NCBI GenBank assembly: GCA_007693745.1
Contig: REDA01000046.1
Span: 55,864 to 119,863 of the forward strand
Reading direction: 5' to 3'
Source of the DNA: Balneolaceae bacterium
GTDB lineage: Bacteria; Bacteroidota; Rhodothermia; Balneolales; Balneolaceae
DNA length: 64,000 nt
The notes below the pieces were generated by a model. It was not told the origin of the DNA and searched no databases. It saw only the letters and a program-made list of their open reading frames with translations. Shown piece by piece: positions 46,845-55,541 of the stretch (within the stretch, counting starts at the first letter, position 1; each line of letters opens with the position of its first letter). The position numbers and the translations under genes are program-made.

Positions 46845-46859
46845 TTAGATTGATTCTAA
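46845..46859. promoter_or_regulatory. Fur/PerR-like 7-1-7 operator upstream of the hem operon
   Basis: TTAGATTGATTCTAA is an inverted repeat of 7-1-7 form with one mismatch, similar to the known PerR/Fur box family (for example TTATAATNATTATAA, with TTAGAAT-type variants). It lies 85-99 bp upstream of the hemH start, where control of heme synthesis by iron or peroxide would make sense. No Fur-family gene is in the window. Single-site evidence only. Confidence 0.45.
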
Positions 46860-46904
46860 ATACAATCGGTATTCGCATACAAAGGTCGTGCTTTTTGGTT
46901 TATT

Positions 46905-47033
46905 TTGTAAATCTGTTCTTTTGTTCAACATCCTGGTAGTCGCAAATGTAAAAACCTCACGGTTCGCAAATACGCAGCGTTTTAAATTTGCTTTCGCCTT
47001 GATCCTGTGCGAAAATCGTGCTTTTTTAAATCC
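46905..47033 (+). repeat. Dispersed intergenic repeat, copy 4 (diverged long form)
   Basis: Shares CTGTTCTTTTG at the left, CCTCACGGTTCGCAAATACG in the centre and GCCTTGATCCTGTGCGAAAA at the right with the copy at 57.8 kb. Same orientation. It lies in the 375 bp gap between the sensor kinase 3' end and the hem operon promoter region; the rest of the gap has no gene. Confidence 0.65.
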
Positions 47034-47135
47034 AGTTCGAATCTATGAAAGATACAAAATCCGAATAAATTCTGTATGAAGAGGGGGCCTGCAGGGGTTC
47101 TCCGGGGCAGTGCCTCAACCCGGTTCTCTCTTTTG

Positions 47136-48527
47136 TCAGGCAAGAGGAAGGATAAATCGAAACACGGATCCACGATCCGGGGTACTTTCAACTCTGATCT
47201 CTGATTGGTGAGCATCCAGTATACTCTTTACAACGGCCAGTCCGAGGCCGGTTCCGCCTTTGTCTCTGGAACGGGCCTTGTCGGTTCGGTAAAACCGGTC
47301 GAACAGGCGGTCCAGGTGTTCAGCAGAGATTCCGATTCCGGTATCTCTGACTTCTGTCAACAAAACCCCATCTTGAACGGCTGTCTGAATTGTGATTTTA
47401 CCGCTGCCGGTAAACTTGATCGCATTGGAGACCAGGTTTTCGAGTACCTGTTCAATCTTATCCTTGTCGCCAATTACCATTACCGGGACACATCTGGCAC
47501 TTAATTCTATGCCTTTCTCTTCTGCTTCCGCTTCATAAATCTCCAGAATCAGTGAGATGACCTCCTCCATTTGAAAGGGCTGCTGATGGATGAACTGGTC
47601 ATCGGAGTCGTATCGCTGCAGTGTTACCAGATCCTTGAACAGCCGGTTAATACGAAGCGCCTGCTGCTGTGCAGTGTGAAGCGTCTTTTTTCTCTGTGCT
47701 GGTTTGAGGTTCGGAGCCTGGAGCATTTCGAGAGACCCCGCGATGGTATGGAGGGGATTCCGGATTTCGTGGGTGATATCGGCAAAAAACTGCCGCTGTT
47801 TCTGGTTGAGTCGTTTCAGTTCAAGATTGTCTGAGCGCAGTTTTTCAGCCATTCGGTTCAGAGAAGCGGCCAGCTTCCCGAATTCATCCTTCCGGTCCAG
47901 ATTCAGAGTCTGTCCGGTGTTGCCGTCTGCAATTTTCCGGGCCGCATCCTCCAGCTGCAGTATCGGCCGGCTGATGGATCTGGAAAAGAGAATACTCACC
48001 AGGATGACCAGTCCCATGGAGATGAACATCCCGGTGTAAATGATCCATCGGATAGTTTTGATCGGTTCGTAAATCTGATCCTTGTAGATGCTGACACGCA
48101 GGAATGCGGCCGGATTGTTATCCGTTTCAATCTCGGTGAAGGTCACGAGCTGCCCGTTGTCTTCCTGGTTTTTGTAAATCATCAGAGAGGAGCCTGAGAG
48201 TCTGCCAGCCAAGTCAGGATCCAGCAGGCCCGGGGCCTCCGGATCGGTATGATAGGGTGCTTCGGCAAACAGATAACCCTGCCGGTCATACACCGCGATG
48301 CGATATCCTGATGCCAGTGCCAGCTCGTTAAGATTCGTTTCAAACTGCTCGTCAGGCTGAAGGTTTCGCAGTGTGATGGAGAGCCAGGCCGAATCATCCA
48401 GAATCTGTTTTTCCCCCTCATTCAGCAGGTAATTCCGAATGAACAGGATGGAGTAACTGCTGATGGCAGTGATGCCAAAGATGAGCAGCAGCATGAACGT
48501 CCAGGCCAGTTTTGCACGAATACTCAT
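47136..48527 (-). CDS. HAMP-domain sensor histidine kinase
   Basis: 463-residue membrane sensor of a two-component pair. Helix 1 spans about 8-30, a periplasmic sensor of about 130 residues follows, helix 2 about 163-185, then a HAMP domain (SRSISRPILQLEDAARKIADG), dimerisation/phosphoacceptor H253 in FFADITHEIRNPLHT, and the ATPase domain with VLENLVSNAIKFT (N), VRDTGIGIS (G1) and KGGTGLGLAVVKSI (G2). The start overlaps the regulator stop by 4 bp. The stimulus is unknown; the sensor region is not a recognised named domain. Confidence 0.94.
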   Translation of the reverse strand: MSIRAKLAWTFMLLLIFGITAISSYSILFIRNYLLNEGEKQILDDSAWLSITLRNLQPDEQFETNLNELALASGYRIAVYDRQGYLFAEAPYHTDPEAPGLLDPDLAGRLSGSSLMIYKNQEDNGQLVTFTEIETDNNPAAFLRVSIYKDQIYEPIKTIRWIIYTGMFISMGLVILVSILFSRSISRPILQLEDAARKIADGNTGQTLNLDRKDEFGKLAASLNRMAEKLRSDNLELKRLNQKQRQFFADITHEIRNPLHTIAGSLEMLQAPNLKPAQRKKTLHTAQQQALRINRLFKDLVTLQRYDSDDQFIHQQPFQMEEVISLILEIYEAEAEEKGIELSARCVPVMVIGDKDKIEQVLENLVSNAIKFTGSGKITIQTAVQDGVLLTEVRDTGIGISAEHLDRLFDRFYRTDKARSRDKGGTGLGLAVVKSILDAHQSEIRVESTPDRGSVFRFILPLA

Positions 48528-49225
48528 GCCGGTACAAGATCTCTGTTCAGTCCGTATCCGATACCCCGGTAGGTTTTAATCATCTCAGCTGCATAACCCA
48601 GTTTCAGGCGAAGATTCTTGATGTGTACATCCACGGTGCGGTCGAATACAAATTTATCGTCACCGCCAATCTGCTCCAGAATCTCCTGCCGGCTGAACAC
48701 TCTTTTCGGATTTTTGAAAAAGAGCTCACATAGGGCATATTCAGTGGATGTTAGTTCAACACGCTTATCATGCAGATAGAGATCTTTTCCATTACTGTCC
48801 AGTACAAGATCACCATACTGTATCCACACTCTGTTCTGGGGTTTTTGTCTTCGCAGAAGGGATTCAATGTGCGCTTTCACCAGTTTGAAACTGGCCGGTT
48901 TGGAGATATAATCATCCGCACCCAGTTCAAGCCCCTCAATTTCATCCATTTCCCGGTCTTTAGCGGTAAGAAAGATGACGGGGATCTCCTTCAGTACCGG
49001 ATGGCTTCGTATGATCCGGCAGATCTCCTTGCCATCCACATGGGGCACCATGATATCGAGTACGGCCAGGTGGATATCTCCCGCGCGTTTCTCAATCAGA
49101 TCCAGAGCTTGATTTCCGTCGTGAGCAACCAGCAGATCATAACCGTTCAACTCCAGATAGCCGGAGAGCATGTCGGCTGCTTCTATTTCATCTTCTACCA
49201 GCAGTATCGTATGTCGCGGTCTCAT
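48524..49225 (-). CDS. OmpR-family response regulator
   Basis: 233-residue regulator. The receiver has the acidic pocket VEDE (E11-D12), phosphoacceptor D57 in LAVLDIMVPHVDG and the lysine in FLTAKDR. The winged-helix output (about 130-230) has ELTSTEYALCELFFKNPKRV, FSRQEILEQIGG and TVDVHIKNLRLKLG, then IKTYRGIGYGL. It is the first gene of the leftward pair with the histidine kinase. Targets unknown. Confidence 0.95.
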   Translation of the reverse strand: MRPRHTILLVEDEIEAADMLSGYLELNGYDLLVAHDGNQALDLIEKRAGDIHLAVLDIMVPHVDGKEICRIIRSHPVLKEIPVIFLTAKDREMDEIEGLELGADDYISKPASFKLVKAHIESLLRRQKPQNRVWIQYGDLVLDSNGKDLYLHDKRVELTSTEYALCELFFKNPKRVFSRQEILEQIGGDDKFVFDRTVDVHIKNLRLKLGYAAEMIKTYRGIGYGLNRDLVPA

Positions 49226-49497
49226 GGTCCCGGGGAGCTTTCAGTTTTAATCATCAACGGAAAACGAGTGATGTTTTTGTATCCCTGTTTAATTCTCATG
49301 TTTTTTCAGAAGCTCGATTTATTTAGTTTTAAAATAGTGAATTGAGTAACAGATTTACAGGGTACTTTATAAAACCGGATATTGTCCGATTACGCCGTGA
49401 TGATCAGTCATAATCCCGGGTTAAACTGTTCCCTTGCAATCAAACCTGAAATCGTTGATCAGAAGTGCAGTCTTTCTTCGTGCTGCCCCTGAATATT

Positions 49498-50292
49498 ATG
49501 CCACTACAAAAAAAAGTAATCTGGATTACGGGTGCCTCCTCCGGGATCGGTGAAGCACTGGCTTACGAGTTTAACAAAAAAGGTGCACATTTAATTCTTT
49601 CGGCCCGAAGAATGGACGAGCTGAACCGGGTACTGGGAAACTGTACAGACGCCGAAGAAACGGTGCGGCTGCTGCCACTCGACCTGGCCGATGCGGAAAC
49701 GCTGCCCGCAAAAGCGGTGGAGGCCTTATCTCTTTTTGGCGGGGTCGATATGCTGATCAACAACGGAGGTGTCAGCCAGAGGGCTTTTGCTGTGGACTCC
49801 AAAATGGAGACGATCCGGCAGGTGATGGAGGTAAATTTTTTCGGAACGGTCGCTCTAACCAAAGCGGTGTTGCCGCAGATGATCGAACGGAAGTCGGGCC
49901 ATATCGTGGTTACCTCGAGTGTGATGGGTAAGCTTGGCACAAAGTACCGGTCGGCCTACGCATCGTCCAAGCACGCCCTGCACGGCTGGTTCGACTGCCT
50001 TCGGCAGGAACTCTATGAACACAATATCGATGTGAGTCTGGTCTGTCCGGGGTTTGTGAAGACCAATGTAACCGTGAACGCACTTACGGCAGATGGGGAA
50101 AAACACAATAAGATGGATGAGGCACAGGAGAAAGCGATGTCGGCCGAAGAGTTTGCCAGGAAGCTGATCCCAAAACTGGCCCGAAAGCAGGAGGAGATCT
50201 ACATCGGGGGCGTGGAACTGCTGGCCGTCTATCTTAAGCGATTGTCCCCCAGACTTCTGAACTATATCCTGAAGCGTTCAAAGGTCACCTAA
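49498..50292 (+). CDS. SDR family oxidoreductase (DHRS7-like)
   Basis: 264-residue short-chain dehydrogenase. I chose the ATG at 49498 because MPLQKKVIWITGASSGIGEA puts the cofactor motif TGASSGIG at the usual distance; an upstream in-frame start exists. Catalytic residues are in VVTSSVMGKLG (Ser) and YRSAYASSKHAL (Y-x-x-x-K). NNGGVSQ replaces NNAG. The C-terminal hydrophobic stretch (VELLAVYLKRLSPRLLNYIL) resembles the membrane-associated DHRS7/DltE-like group. Substrate unknown. It is the only plus-strand gene between the two-component system and the serine hydrolase. Confidence 0.9.
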   Translation: MPLQKKVIWITGASSGIGEALAYEFNKKGAHLILSARRMDELNRVLGNCTDAEETVRLLPLDLADAETLPAKAVEALSLFGGVDMLINNGGVSQRAFAVDSKMETIRQVMEVNFFGTVALTKAVLPQMIERKSGHIVVTSSVMGKLGTKYRSAYASSKHALHGWFDCLRQELYEHNIDVSLVCPGFVKTNVTVNALTADGEKHNKMDEAQEKAMSAEEFARKLIPKLARKQEEIYIGGVELLAVYLKRLSPRLLNYILKRSKVT

Positions 50293-50359
50293 AACCGGGC
50301 CGTACCTTGATACACTGTTGTAAGATTTTTTTAATTCATCAACGAAAAGTGGAGGGAGT

Positions 50360-52216
50360 ATGATAAGAGGAGTTTTATTATTCCTGATATTTAGTCCGGC
50401 ACTCTGCGCTGCCCAAAGTGATTCACTGTCTGCTAACATTGCTGAACTTTTTCTGGATCAGCCGGCTCCCGGTGCTGTAGTGATCTGGGTTCAGAACGGC
50501 TCTACGTACCTTCTTGAGACGCCGGGTCTGGCTAATACTTCAGAAGGACGGAGGATGGACCCGGCCATGACCCTTTTCCGGGTGGGTTCTGTATCCAAGG
50601 CTGTAAACGCTGTCGGTGTCCTGAACCGTGTGGAAGCCTCATTGCTGAACCTTGATGCGGACATCAACAGTTATTTTGAGCAGCCCATGGTGGTAAGCCG
50701 CTTCAGAAGTCCGGTCACCCTGCGCCATCTGCTGACCCATACTGCCGGATTCGACGACCACTTTATCGGTAAGTCATCCAGAACGCGCGGGGAAGCGTTG
50801 TCCCTGAGAGAATCGATGCGAACGCAGCTCCCCGATCTGGTAATGCCGCCCGGAGAAGTGGCGAGTTATTCAAATTATGGAGCCGCTCTTTCCGGCTTTC
50901 TTGCCGAACACGTAAGCGCAATGGAGTACTCTGCCCTGATGGATTCCGTTCTGTTCCGGCCCCTGGGGATGCTTCACACTACCTTTGATCCGGATGATGA
51001 GCAGCTGGATCTGTTCATGACCGGGTACATTATGGATCGGGGCGGGTTGACCGCTCTGGACTACGATTTTGTGCATGACAGTCCGGCCGGGTCGATGGTT
51101 TCAACGGCAAACGATATGGAGAGATTTCTGAAGGCGATGCTTACACGCCACGCACTCGAAGCGGCGGGGGTTTTGTCGGAGGAGATGAGGGAGGAGATGC
51201 TGTCGGTTCAGTTTACACACCATCCAGACCTGAGCGGGGGAGTTGGTTTCCTCTGGAATCACCTGGAATACGGCGGTCACTCTGTGATTGGCCATGATGG
51301 CGGCTACATCGGAACGGCCTCCCGGCTGTGGCTCATTCCGGAGCAGAATGCAGGTTTTTTTGTGGCCGTAAACATAATGGATTTTTCGTTTATAAACCGC
51401 GTGACCGATTTACTGATGGGAACACTGCCGGTCGGTGAGAACTCTATTGGCGACACCCGGAGTCTGCCGGTTCGTTTCAGTGATCGCAGGCCGGTTGCCG
51501 ATTTTGCCGGCAGCTGGCGGAATACGAGATACACCCGGAATTCTTTTACCAAATTTGGAGTACTGGCGGGAATCATGGGGCAGGAACTGACCACAGGGGT
51601 TGAAAGTGATACGCTCCTGACACTGCCCCGGCCCGGTGGAGACGATCACAGGATGGTAAGAACAGGCCCGTTGCTGTTTGAGTCGCTGGATGACGGCTAC
51701 AAGATCGCTTTCAGAGAGGAGAACGGCAGAATCACCCATCTCTATACAACCGGAACCGCTGCTTTTGAAAGGCTGCATCCGCTGGAGAGGGTTCGCCTTC
51801 ATCAATTCCTGCTTCTATTCGGCAACCTTTTCTTTCTGCTCATAGCCGGAGGGTATCTGCTTCGGATGGCAATCAGGCGATTCGGCCGGAAAGAACCGGT
51901 GTTGAGTGCGGCAGGATGGTCTGAGTTCAGCGTGGCAGGGTTTTATACGCTCTCTCTGCTTTTTACCACAGCGGGTTTTCTCACCACACCGGCCTATGAG
52001 CTTCAGATAGGATTTGGATATGGAGTGCCCTGGCTTTTTTATCCCGCCGTAATTCTGCCTTATGCGGCAATTGGATTTACAATTCAGCTTGCGGTGCGGA
52101 TTTTCAGGGAGAAACAGAGCCGGCTCAGGAAACTCTGGTCGTCAGGTGTTCTGCTTGTTTCGCTGGTTTTTTTCCTGAGCCTGACCTACTGGAATCTCGT
52201 GGGCTGGAAATTCTGA
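50360..52216 (+). CDS. Serine hydrolase (beta-lactamase/class C fold) with C-terminal membrane domain
   Basis: 618-residue exported enzyme. A signal peptide (1-18, ending LCAAQ) precedes a beta-lactamase-fold domain (about 20-340) with the S77-V-S-K80 nucleophile motif, a YSNYGAALSG (Y-x-N) motif near 170 and GHDGGYIG as the KTG-like triad. About 340-490 is a beta-rich linker. Four hydrophobic helices follow from about 490 (FLLLFGNLFFLLIAGGYLL, SVAGFYTLSLLFTTAGFL, LFYPAVILPYAAIGF, SSGVLLVSLVFFLSL). A strong GGAGGGAG ribosome site precedes the ATG. It may act on peptidoglycan or D-amino acid peptides; the true substrate is unknown. Confidence 0.9.
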   Translation: MIRGVLLFLIFSPALCAAQSDSLSANIAELFLDQPAPGAVVIWVQNGSTYLLETPGLANTSEGRRMDPAMTLFRVGSVSKAVNAVGVLNRVEASLLNLDADINSYFEQPMVVSRFRSPVTLRHLLTHTAGFDDHFIGKSSRTRGEALSLRESMRTQLPDLVMPPGEVASYSNYGAALSGFLAEHVSAMEYSALMDSVLFRPLGMLHTTFDPDDEQLDLFMTGYIMDRGGLTALDYDFVHDSPAGSMVSTANDMERFLKAMLTRHALEAAGVLSEEMREEMLSVQFTHHPDLSGGVGFLWNHLEYGGHSVIGHDGGYIGTASRLWLIPEQNAGFFVAVNIMDFSFINRVTDLLMGTLPVGENSIGDTRSLPVRFSDRRPVADFAGSWRNTRYTRNSFTKFGVLAGIMGQELTTGVESDTLLTLPRPGGDDHRMVRTGPLLFESLDDGYKIAFREENGRITHLYTTGTAAFERLHPLERVRLHQFLLLFGNLFFLLIAGGYLLRMAIRRFGRKEPVLSAAGWSEFSVAGFYTLSLLFTTAGFLTTPAYELQIGFGYGVPWLFYPAVILPYAAIGFTIQLAVRIFREKQSRLRKLWSSGVLLVSLVFFLSLTYWNLVGWKF

Positions 52217-52401
52217 AGCTGCCCGAAGGTGTGGCTCAACCACTCCCATCCATCAGTGGAGGCTGAGGAAACAGAAGCTGGAAGCGGACGAGGGGTTTTG
52301 CCCGGCTGTGGTTGTTGCAGCTATTGGAAAAAGAAACCGGGCCATGGCATCGGTTGTATATAACAGTGCTGATGCACCGGCCTGCTCTGCAGATTCCGGG
52401 T

Positions 52402-53265
52402 TCACTCCCACTGATAGACCCGCACATAGTCCACGATCATCGACTGGGGAAACTCGGTAGTGGCATCCGGGGAGCCGGGCCAGTTACCACCCACTGCCAG
52501 GTTCAGGATCAGATGAAACGGATTGTTGAACGGGTATTGATACCCCGCCGTTGTGGAAGGGGTTACGGTGAAATAGTGAGTGTCATTCACAAAAAATTGG
52601 ATCTCATTCATTTTCCATTCGATCGCGAAGACGTGAAAGTCATCTGCAAAGATTCCTTCATCCAGTGTGTATTCACCACCCCGCCACTCATGATTCTGCC
52701 AGTCAGTTCCAAAATGAACGGTACCATGAACAGTTGCCGGTTCGTGACCCACCAGCTCCATGATGTCGATCTCACCATCTCTGGGCCATACAGGGTTGTC
52801 GCGGGTGGGTAGCATCCAGATTGCGGGCCAGATTCCCTGTCCCTGCGGCATTTTCGCACGCGCTTCAATACGGCCGTAGGTCCAGTCGCCCTTATTGATC
52901 GTACGGATGCGCGCGGAGGTGTACTGCATCCCCTCATAAAGCTCCTCATGGGCTGTGATGTGCAACATGCCTCCCTCCACACGCACATTCTCCTCCCGGT
53001 CGGTGTAGTACTGCAGCTCATTGTTACCCCATCCGGTCAACCCTTCCTCTCTCCCGGTACCGTACTGATAAGACCACTTCTCAGGATCCAGTACATCCCC
53101 GTCAAATTCGTCCTGCCACACCAGTACCCACTCTTTTTCGCCCGGTTCCGGAAGCTCAGGAGTACCGTTACTGACTTCTCCACCCAGCGAAAGATCCTCG
53201 GAGCAGCTTACAAAGGCGAAAAGAAGCAGAAACAGAAGAGGACGAATGTGAAATATAAATAACAT
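52402..53265 (-). CDS. Glycoside hydrolase family 16 lipoprotein
   Basis: 287-residue exported endo-beta-glucanase-type enzyme with lipobox LLFAFVSC (Cys about 21). The GH16 active site is GEIDIMELVGHEP (E-[IL]-D-[IF]-[VM]-E) near residues 163-172. Other motifs are WVLVWQDEFDGDVLDP, WSYQYGTG, QYYTDREENVRVEGGML, ARAKMPQGQGIWPAIWMLP, FGTDWQNHEWRGGEY, FHVFAIEWKMNEIQFFVN and the end segment MIVDYVRVYQWE. It most likely cleaves beta-1,3 or beta-1,3-1,4 glucan such as laminarin. No SusCD pair is adjacent, so it is not part of an obvious polysaccharide locus here. Confidence 0.95.
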   Translation of the reverse strand: MLFIFHIRPLLFLLLFAFVSCSEDLSLGGEVSNGTPELPEPGEKEWVLVWQDEFDGDVLDPEKWSYQYGTGREEGLTGWGNNELQYYTDREENVRVEGGMLHITAHEELYEGMQYTSARIRTINKGDWTYGRIEARAKMPQGQGIWPAIWMLPTRDNPVWPRDGEIDIMELVGHEPATVHGTVHFGTDWQNHEWRGGEYTLDEGIFADDFHVFAIEWKMNEIQFFVNDTHYFTVTPSTTAGYQYPFNNPFHLILNLAVGGNWPGSPDATTEFPQSMIVDYVRVYQWE

Positions 53266-53448
53266 GATCAGCGGTATTAAAAGGAATTTTTACAGTGCTT
53301 TCGGATAAAATAGAAAAATAATTCCATATTCATGAGAAAATTTTGCAACGAGTGAGGTTGTCCGCTTCCCGTCATACCCTGCGGCGGTTGCAGGGGGTGA
53401 AGATTTTACCGGTGGAACAGATACCTGATTATCTCACCCTGGTTCAGT

Positions 53449-54369
53449 TCAGGAGAGTCTTTTTCTCTTGTTGAGATAGGCGAGCAGAGCCAGCTCAAAG
53501 GGGCTTTCCGTATCGATCGCTTCGAAATCGGCCTTCACTTCGCTGCAGGCAATTCTGAACCGTTTGGTATATTCATCTACTTTCGCCTTGTACTCTGACC
53601 GGATCTGAGCCGGAATGACCTCCATCTCACTGCCGGTCTCCATATCCTCGAAAAGGAATTTGCCATTCGGAAAATCGAGATCCCGCTCACTGCGCTGCTC
53701 CAGCAGGTTGAACAGTAGAACCTCATGCCGCTGGTGTCTCAAATGCCTTATACTGGAGATGAGTGCGTCATGGTTCGCGACGTTTTCAAAGAGATCCGTA
53801 AGGATCACCACCAGGCTTTTCCGCTTCAGGCTCTCGGCAAGGGCGTGAAGGGCATCTGCCGAAGCGGAGGCTCTTTTCTGCTTCGAATCGGCCTCTTCTT
53901 CTGCCAGACAAGCCTCAAGGCGGCTGAAAAGCATCCGGATATGACTGTAGGAAGATTTTGCAGGAAAGAGATCCCGGATCTCTTCATCAAACAGTACCAG
54001 TCCGCACGCGTCTCTTTGGCGGTGCATCATATAAATGAGCGAAGCTGCAAAGTGAATGGCATATCGGAGCTTCGACCAGGCGGCAAAGTGTTTGAAGTAC
54101 ATGGAGCTGCTGATGTCGAGCACCACATGCGCCCGAAGGTTGGTTTCCGCTTCAAACCGCTTTACATAAAACCGCTCGCTTTTACCGTAAGCTTTCCAGT
54201 CCACATGTTTAAAATCGTCCCCTCTGTTGTAAGGCCGGTGTTCGGCAAATTCAACACTAAAACCGTAAAATGGACTTCGGTGGAGTCCGGAAATAAACCC
54301 TTCAACGATCGTTTTCGCTTTCAGGTCGAGCGGTGAGAGCTGGGTCAGAAGATCCGGATTTAATAACAT
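53449..54369 (-). CDS. DUF58 domain protein
   Basis: 306-residue protein of the DUF58 family with a von Willebrand A-like fold. The N-terminal signature is GFISGLHRSPFYGFSVEFAE, RPYNRGDDFKHVDWKAYGKSERFYVKRF split as RPYNRGDDFKHVDWKA and YGKSERFYVKRF, then VVLDISSSMYF (MIDAS-like D-x-S-x-S) and LVVILTDLFEN. DUF58 proteins usually accompany a MoxR AAA ATPase and vWA partners; none is adjacent here. I chose the ATG at 54369 (MLLNPDLLTQLSPL); a longer start would add an unconserved 24 residues. Confidence 0.9.
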   Translation of the reverse strand: MLLNPDLLTQLSPLDLKAKTIVEGFISGLHRSPFYGFSVEFAEHRPYNRGDDFKHVDWKAYGKSERFYVKRFEAETNLRAHVVLDISSSMYFKHFAAWSKLRYAIHFAASLIYMMHRQRDACGLVLFDEEIRDLFPAKSSYSHIRMLFSRLEACLAEEEADSKQKRASASADALHALAESLKRKSLVVILTDLFENVANHDALISSIRHLRHQRHEVLLFNLLEQRSERDLDFPNGKFLFEDMETGSEMEVIPAQIRSEYKAKVDEYTKRFRIACSEVKADFEAIDTESPFELALLAYLNKRKRLS

Positions 54370-54583
54370 GCAGGAGTCGCCTTGCTGGGTGAAATTGAAA
54401 TGATAAAATCTTAATTTAGTGAATAAAAATCGCGATAACATTCTTATTTTGATTCTCTCAGTCAGCCTGGTTCGCCCTCTTCAGGAACCAACTGAGTACC
54501 CCGCAGGAAAGAGTCCCGATGGATTTTTCACTTCAGCAGCCGTGGGGAAGGCACACCACAAACAACATTAAACCTGACGATTT

Positions 54584-55474
54584 ATGAGAAATCTCTTTTC
54601 TGAGCAGAGTGAACAGAATGTTACCATCAATCAGCTGAAGGAGATGCCCTTGCCAGGAAAGGTACTGATGGTTACACCGGATCATTTTGATATTCTCTAC
54701 GAAATCAATCCGCATATGGCTGGAAACATCGGCACGGTGGATAAAGAGCGTGCGCAGAAGCAGTGGGAACAGCTGGCAGAGGGTTTTACTGCGGCCGGAC
54801 TGGAGGTGACCACATTGCAGGGAACCGAGGGGTTCCCGGACATGGTTTTTTGCGCTAATCAGAGCCTTCCCTGTTATGACGGAGAATCCTGCAAGGTGAT
54901 TATGGGGAAGATGCATGCAGAACAGAGACGAGGTGAGGTAGCACAGATTGAGGGGTGGTGGAACAGCCAGGACTGTGAGGTACTCCATCTGAGTGATGCG
55001 GTAGTCACCTTTGAAGGGATGGGGGATGCCATCTGGCATCCGGGCCGGCGACTGCTGTGGGGGGCATACGGCTACAGGACCAGCCGAGAGGCTTATGCTG
55101 AAATATCCGGTCTTCTGGATGTGCCGGTGGCATTGCTGGAACTCACCGATCCGCGGTTTTATCACCTGGACACCTGCTTTTGTACCCTGAATGAGAAATC
55201 TGTGATGATCTACCCTGGTGCCTTTTCAGAAAGGAGTCTTGAACTGATTGATTCCCTTTTTGAGCAGGTGATCCGGCTGAATGAGCATGAGGCCGCCGAC
55301 CTGTTTGCAGGAAATGCCACTTGTCCCGATGGAAAACATGTTCTGATTCAGCAGGGGTGTGATGTAGTAAATGAACAGCTCAGGGATGCCGGGTTTGAAG
55401 TGATGGAACTGGATACGTCCGAATTTCTGAAAAGCGGCGGGAGCGTATTCTGCATGAAACTCCTCTACTGGTAG
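54584..55474 (+). CDS. Amidinotransferase-fold enzyme (DDAH/arginine deiminase-related)
   Basis: 296-residue cytoplasmic protein of the pentein superfamily. Active-site features are FPDMVFCANQSL near residue 85, VVTFEGMGDAIWH near 145, FYHLDTCFCTLN with the catalytic His near 190, and the C-terminal KSGGSVFCMKLLYW with the catalytic Cys. It resembles N,N-dimethylarginine dimethylaminohydrolase and arginine/ornithine-handling relatives, and it may hydrolyse a guanidino compound. The exact substrate is not clear from the motifs. It is 67 bp upstream of the erythromycin esterase-like gene in the same direction. Confidence 0.87.
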   Translation: MRNLFSEQSEQNVTINQLKEMPLPGKVLMVTPDHFDILYEINPHMAGNIGTVDKERAQKQWEQLAEGFTAAGLEVTTLQGTEGFPDMVFCANQSLPCYDGESCKVIMGKMHAEQRRGEVAQIEGWWNSQDCEVLHLSDAVVTFEGMGDAIWHPGRRLLWGAYGYRTSREAYAEISGLLDVPVALLELTDPRFYHLDTCFCTLNEKSVMIYPGAFSERSLELIDSLFEQVIRLNEHEAADLFAGNATCPDGKHVLIQQGCDVVNEQLRDAGFEVMELDTSEFLKSGGSVFCMKLLYW

Positions 55475-55541
55475 CTGGTTTTCGGATCGGATGAGAATTC
55501 ATTATGTTAACAGGGTAAACACTAAACGAATCTCTTTCATT

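Noticed and set aside
47030..47050. CAGTTCGAATCTA resembling a tRNA T-loop
   Set aside because: No acceptor, D or anticodon arms can be formed around it; it lies at the end of a dispersed repeat copy.
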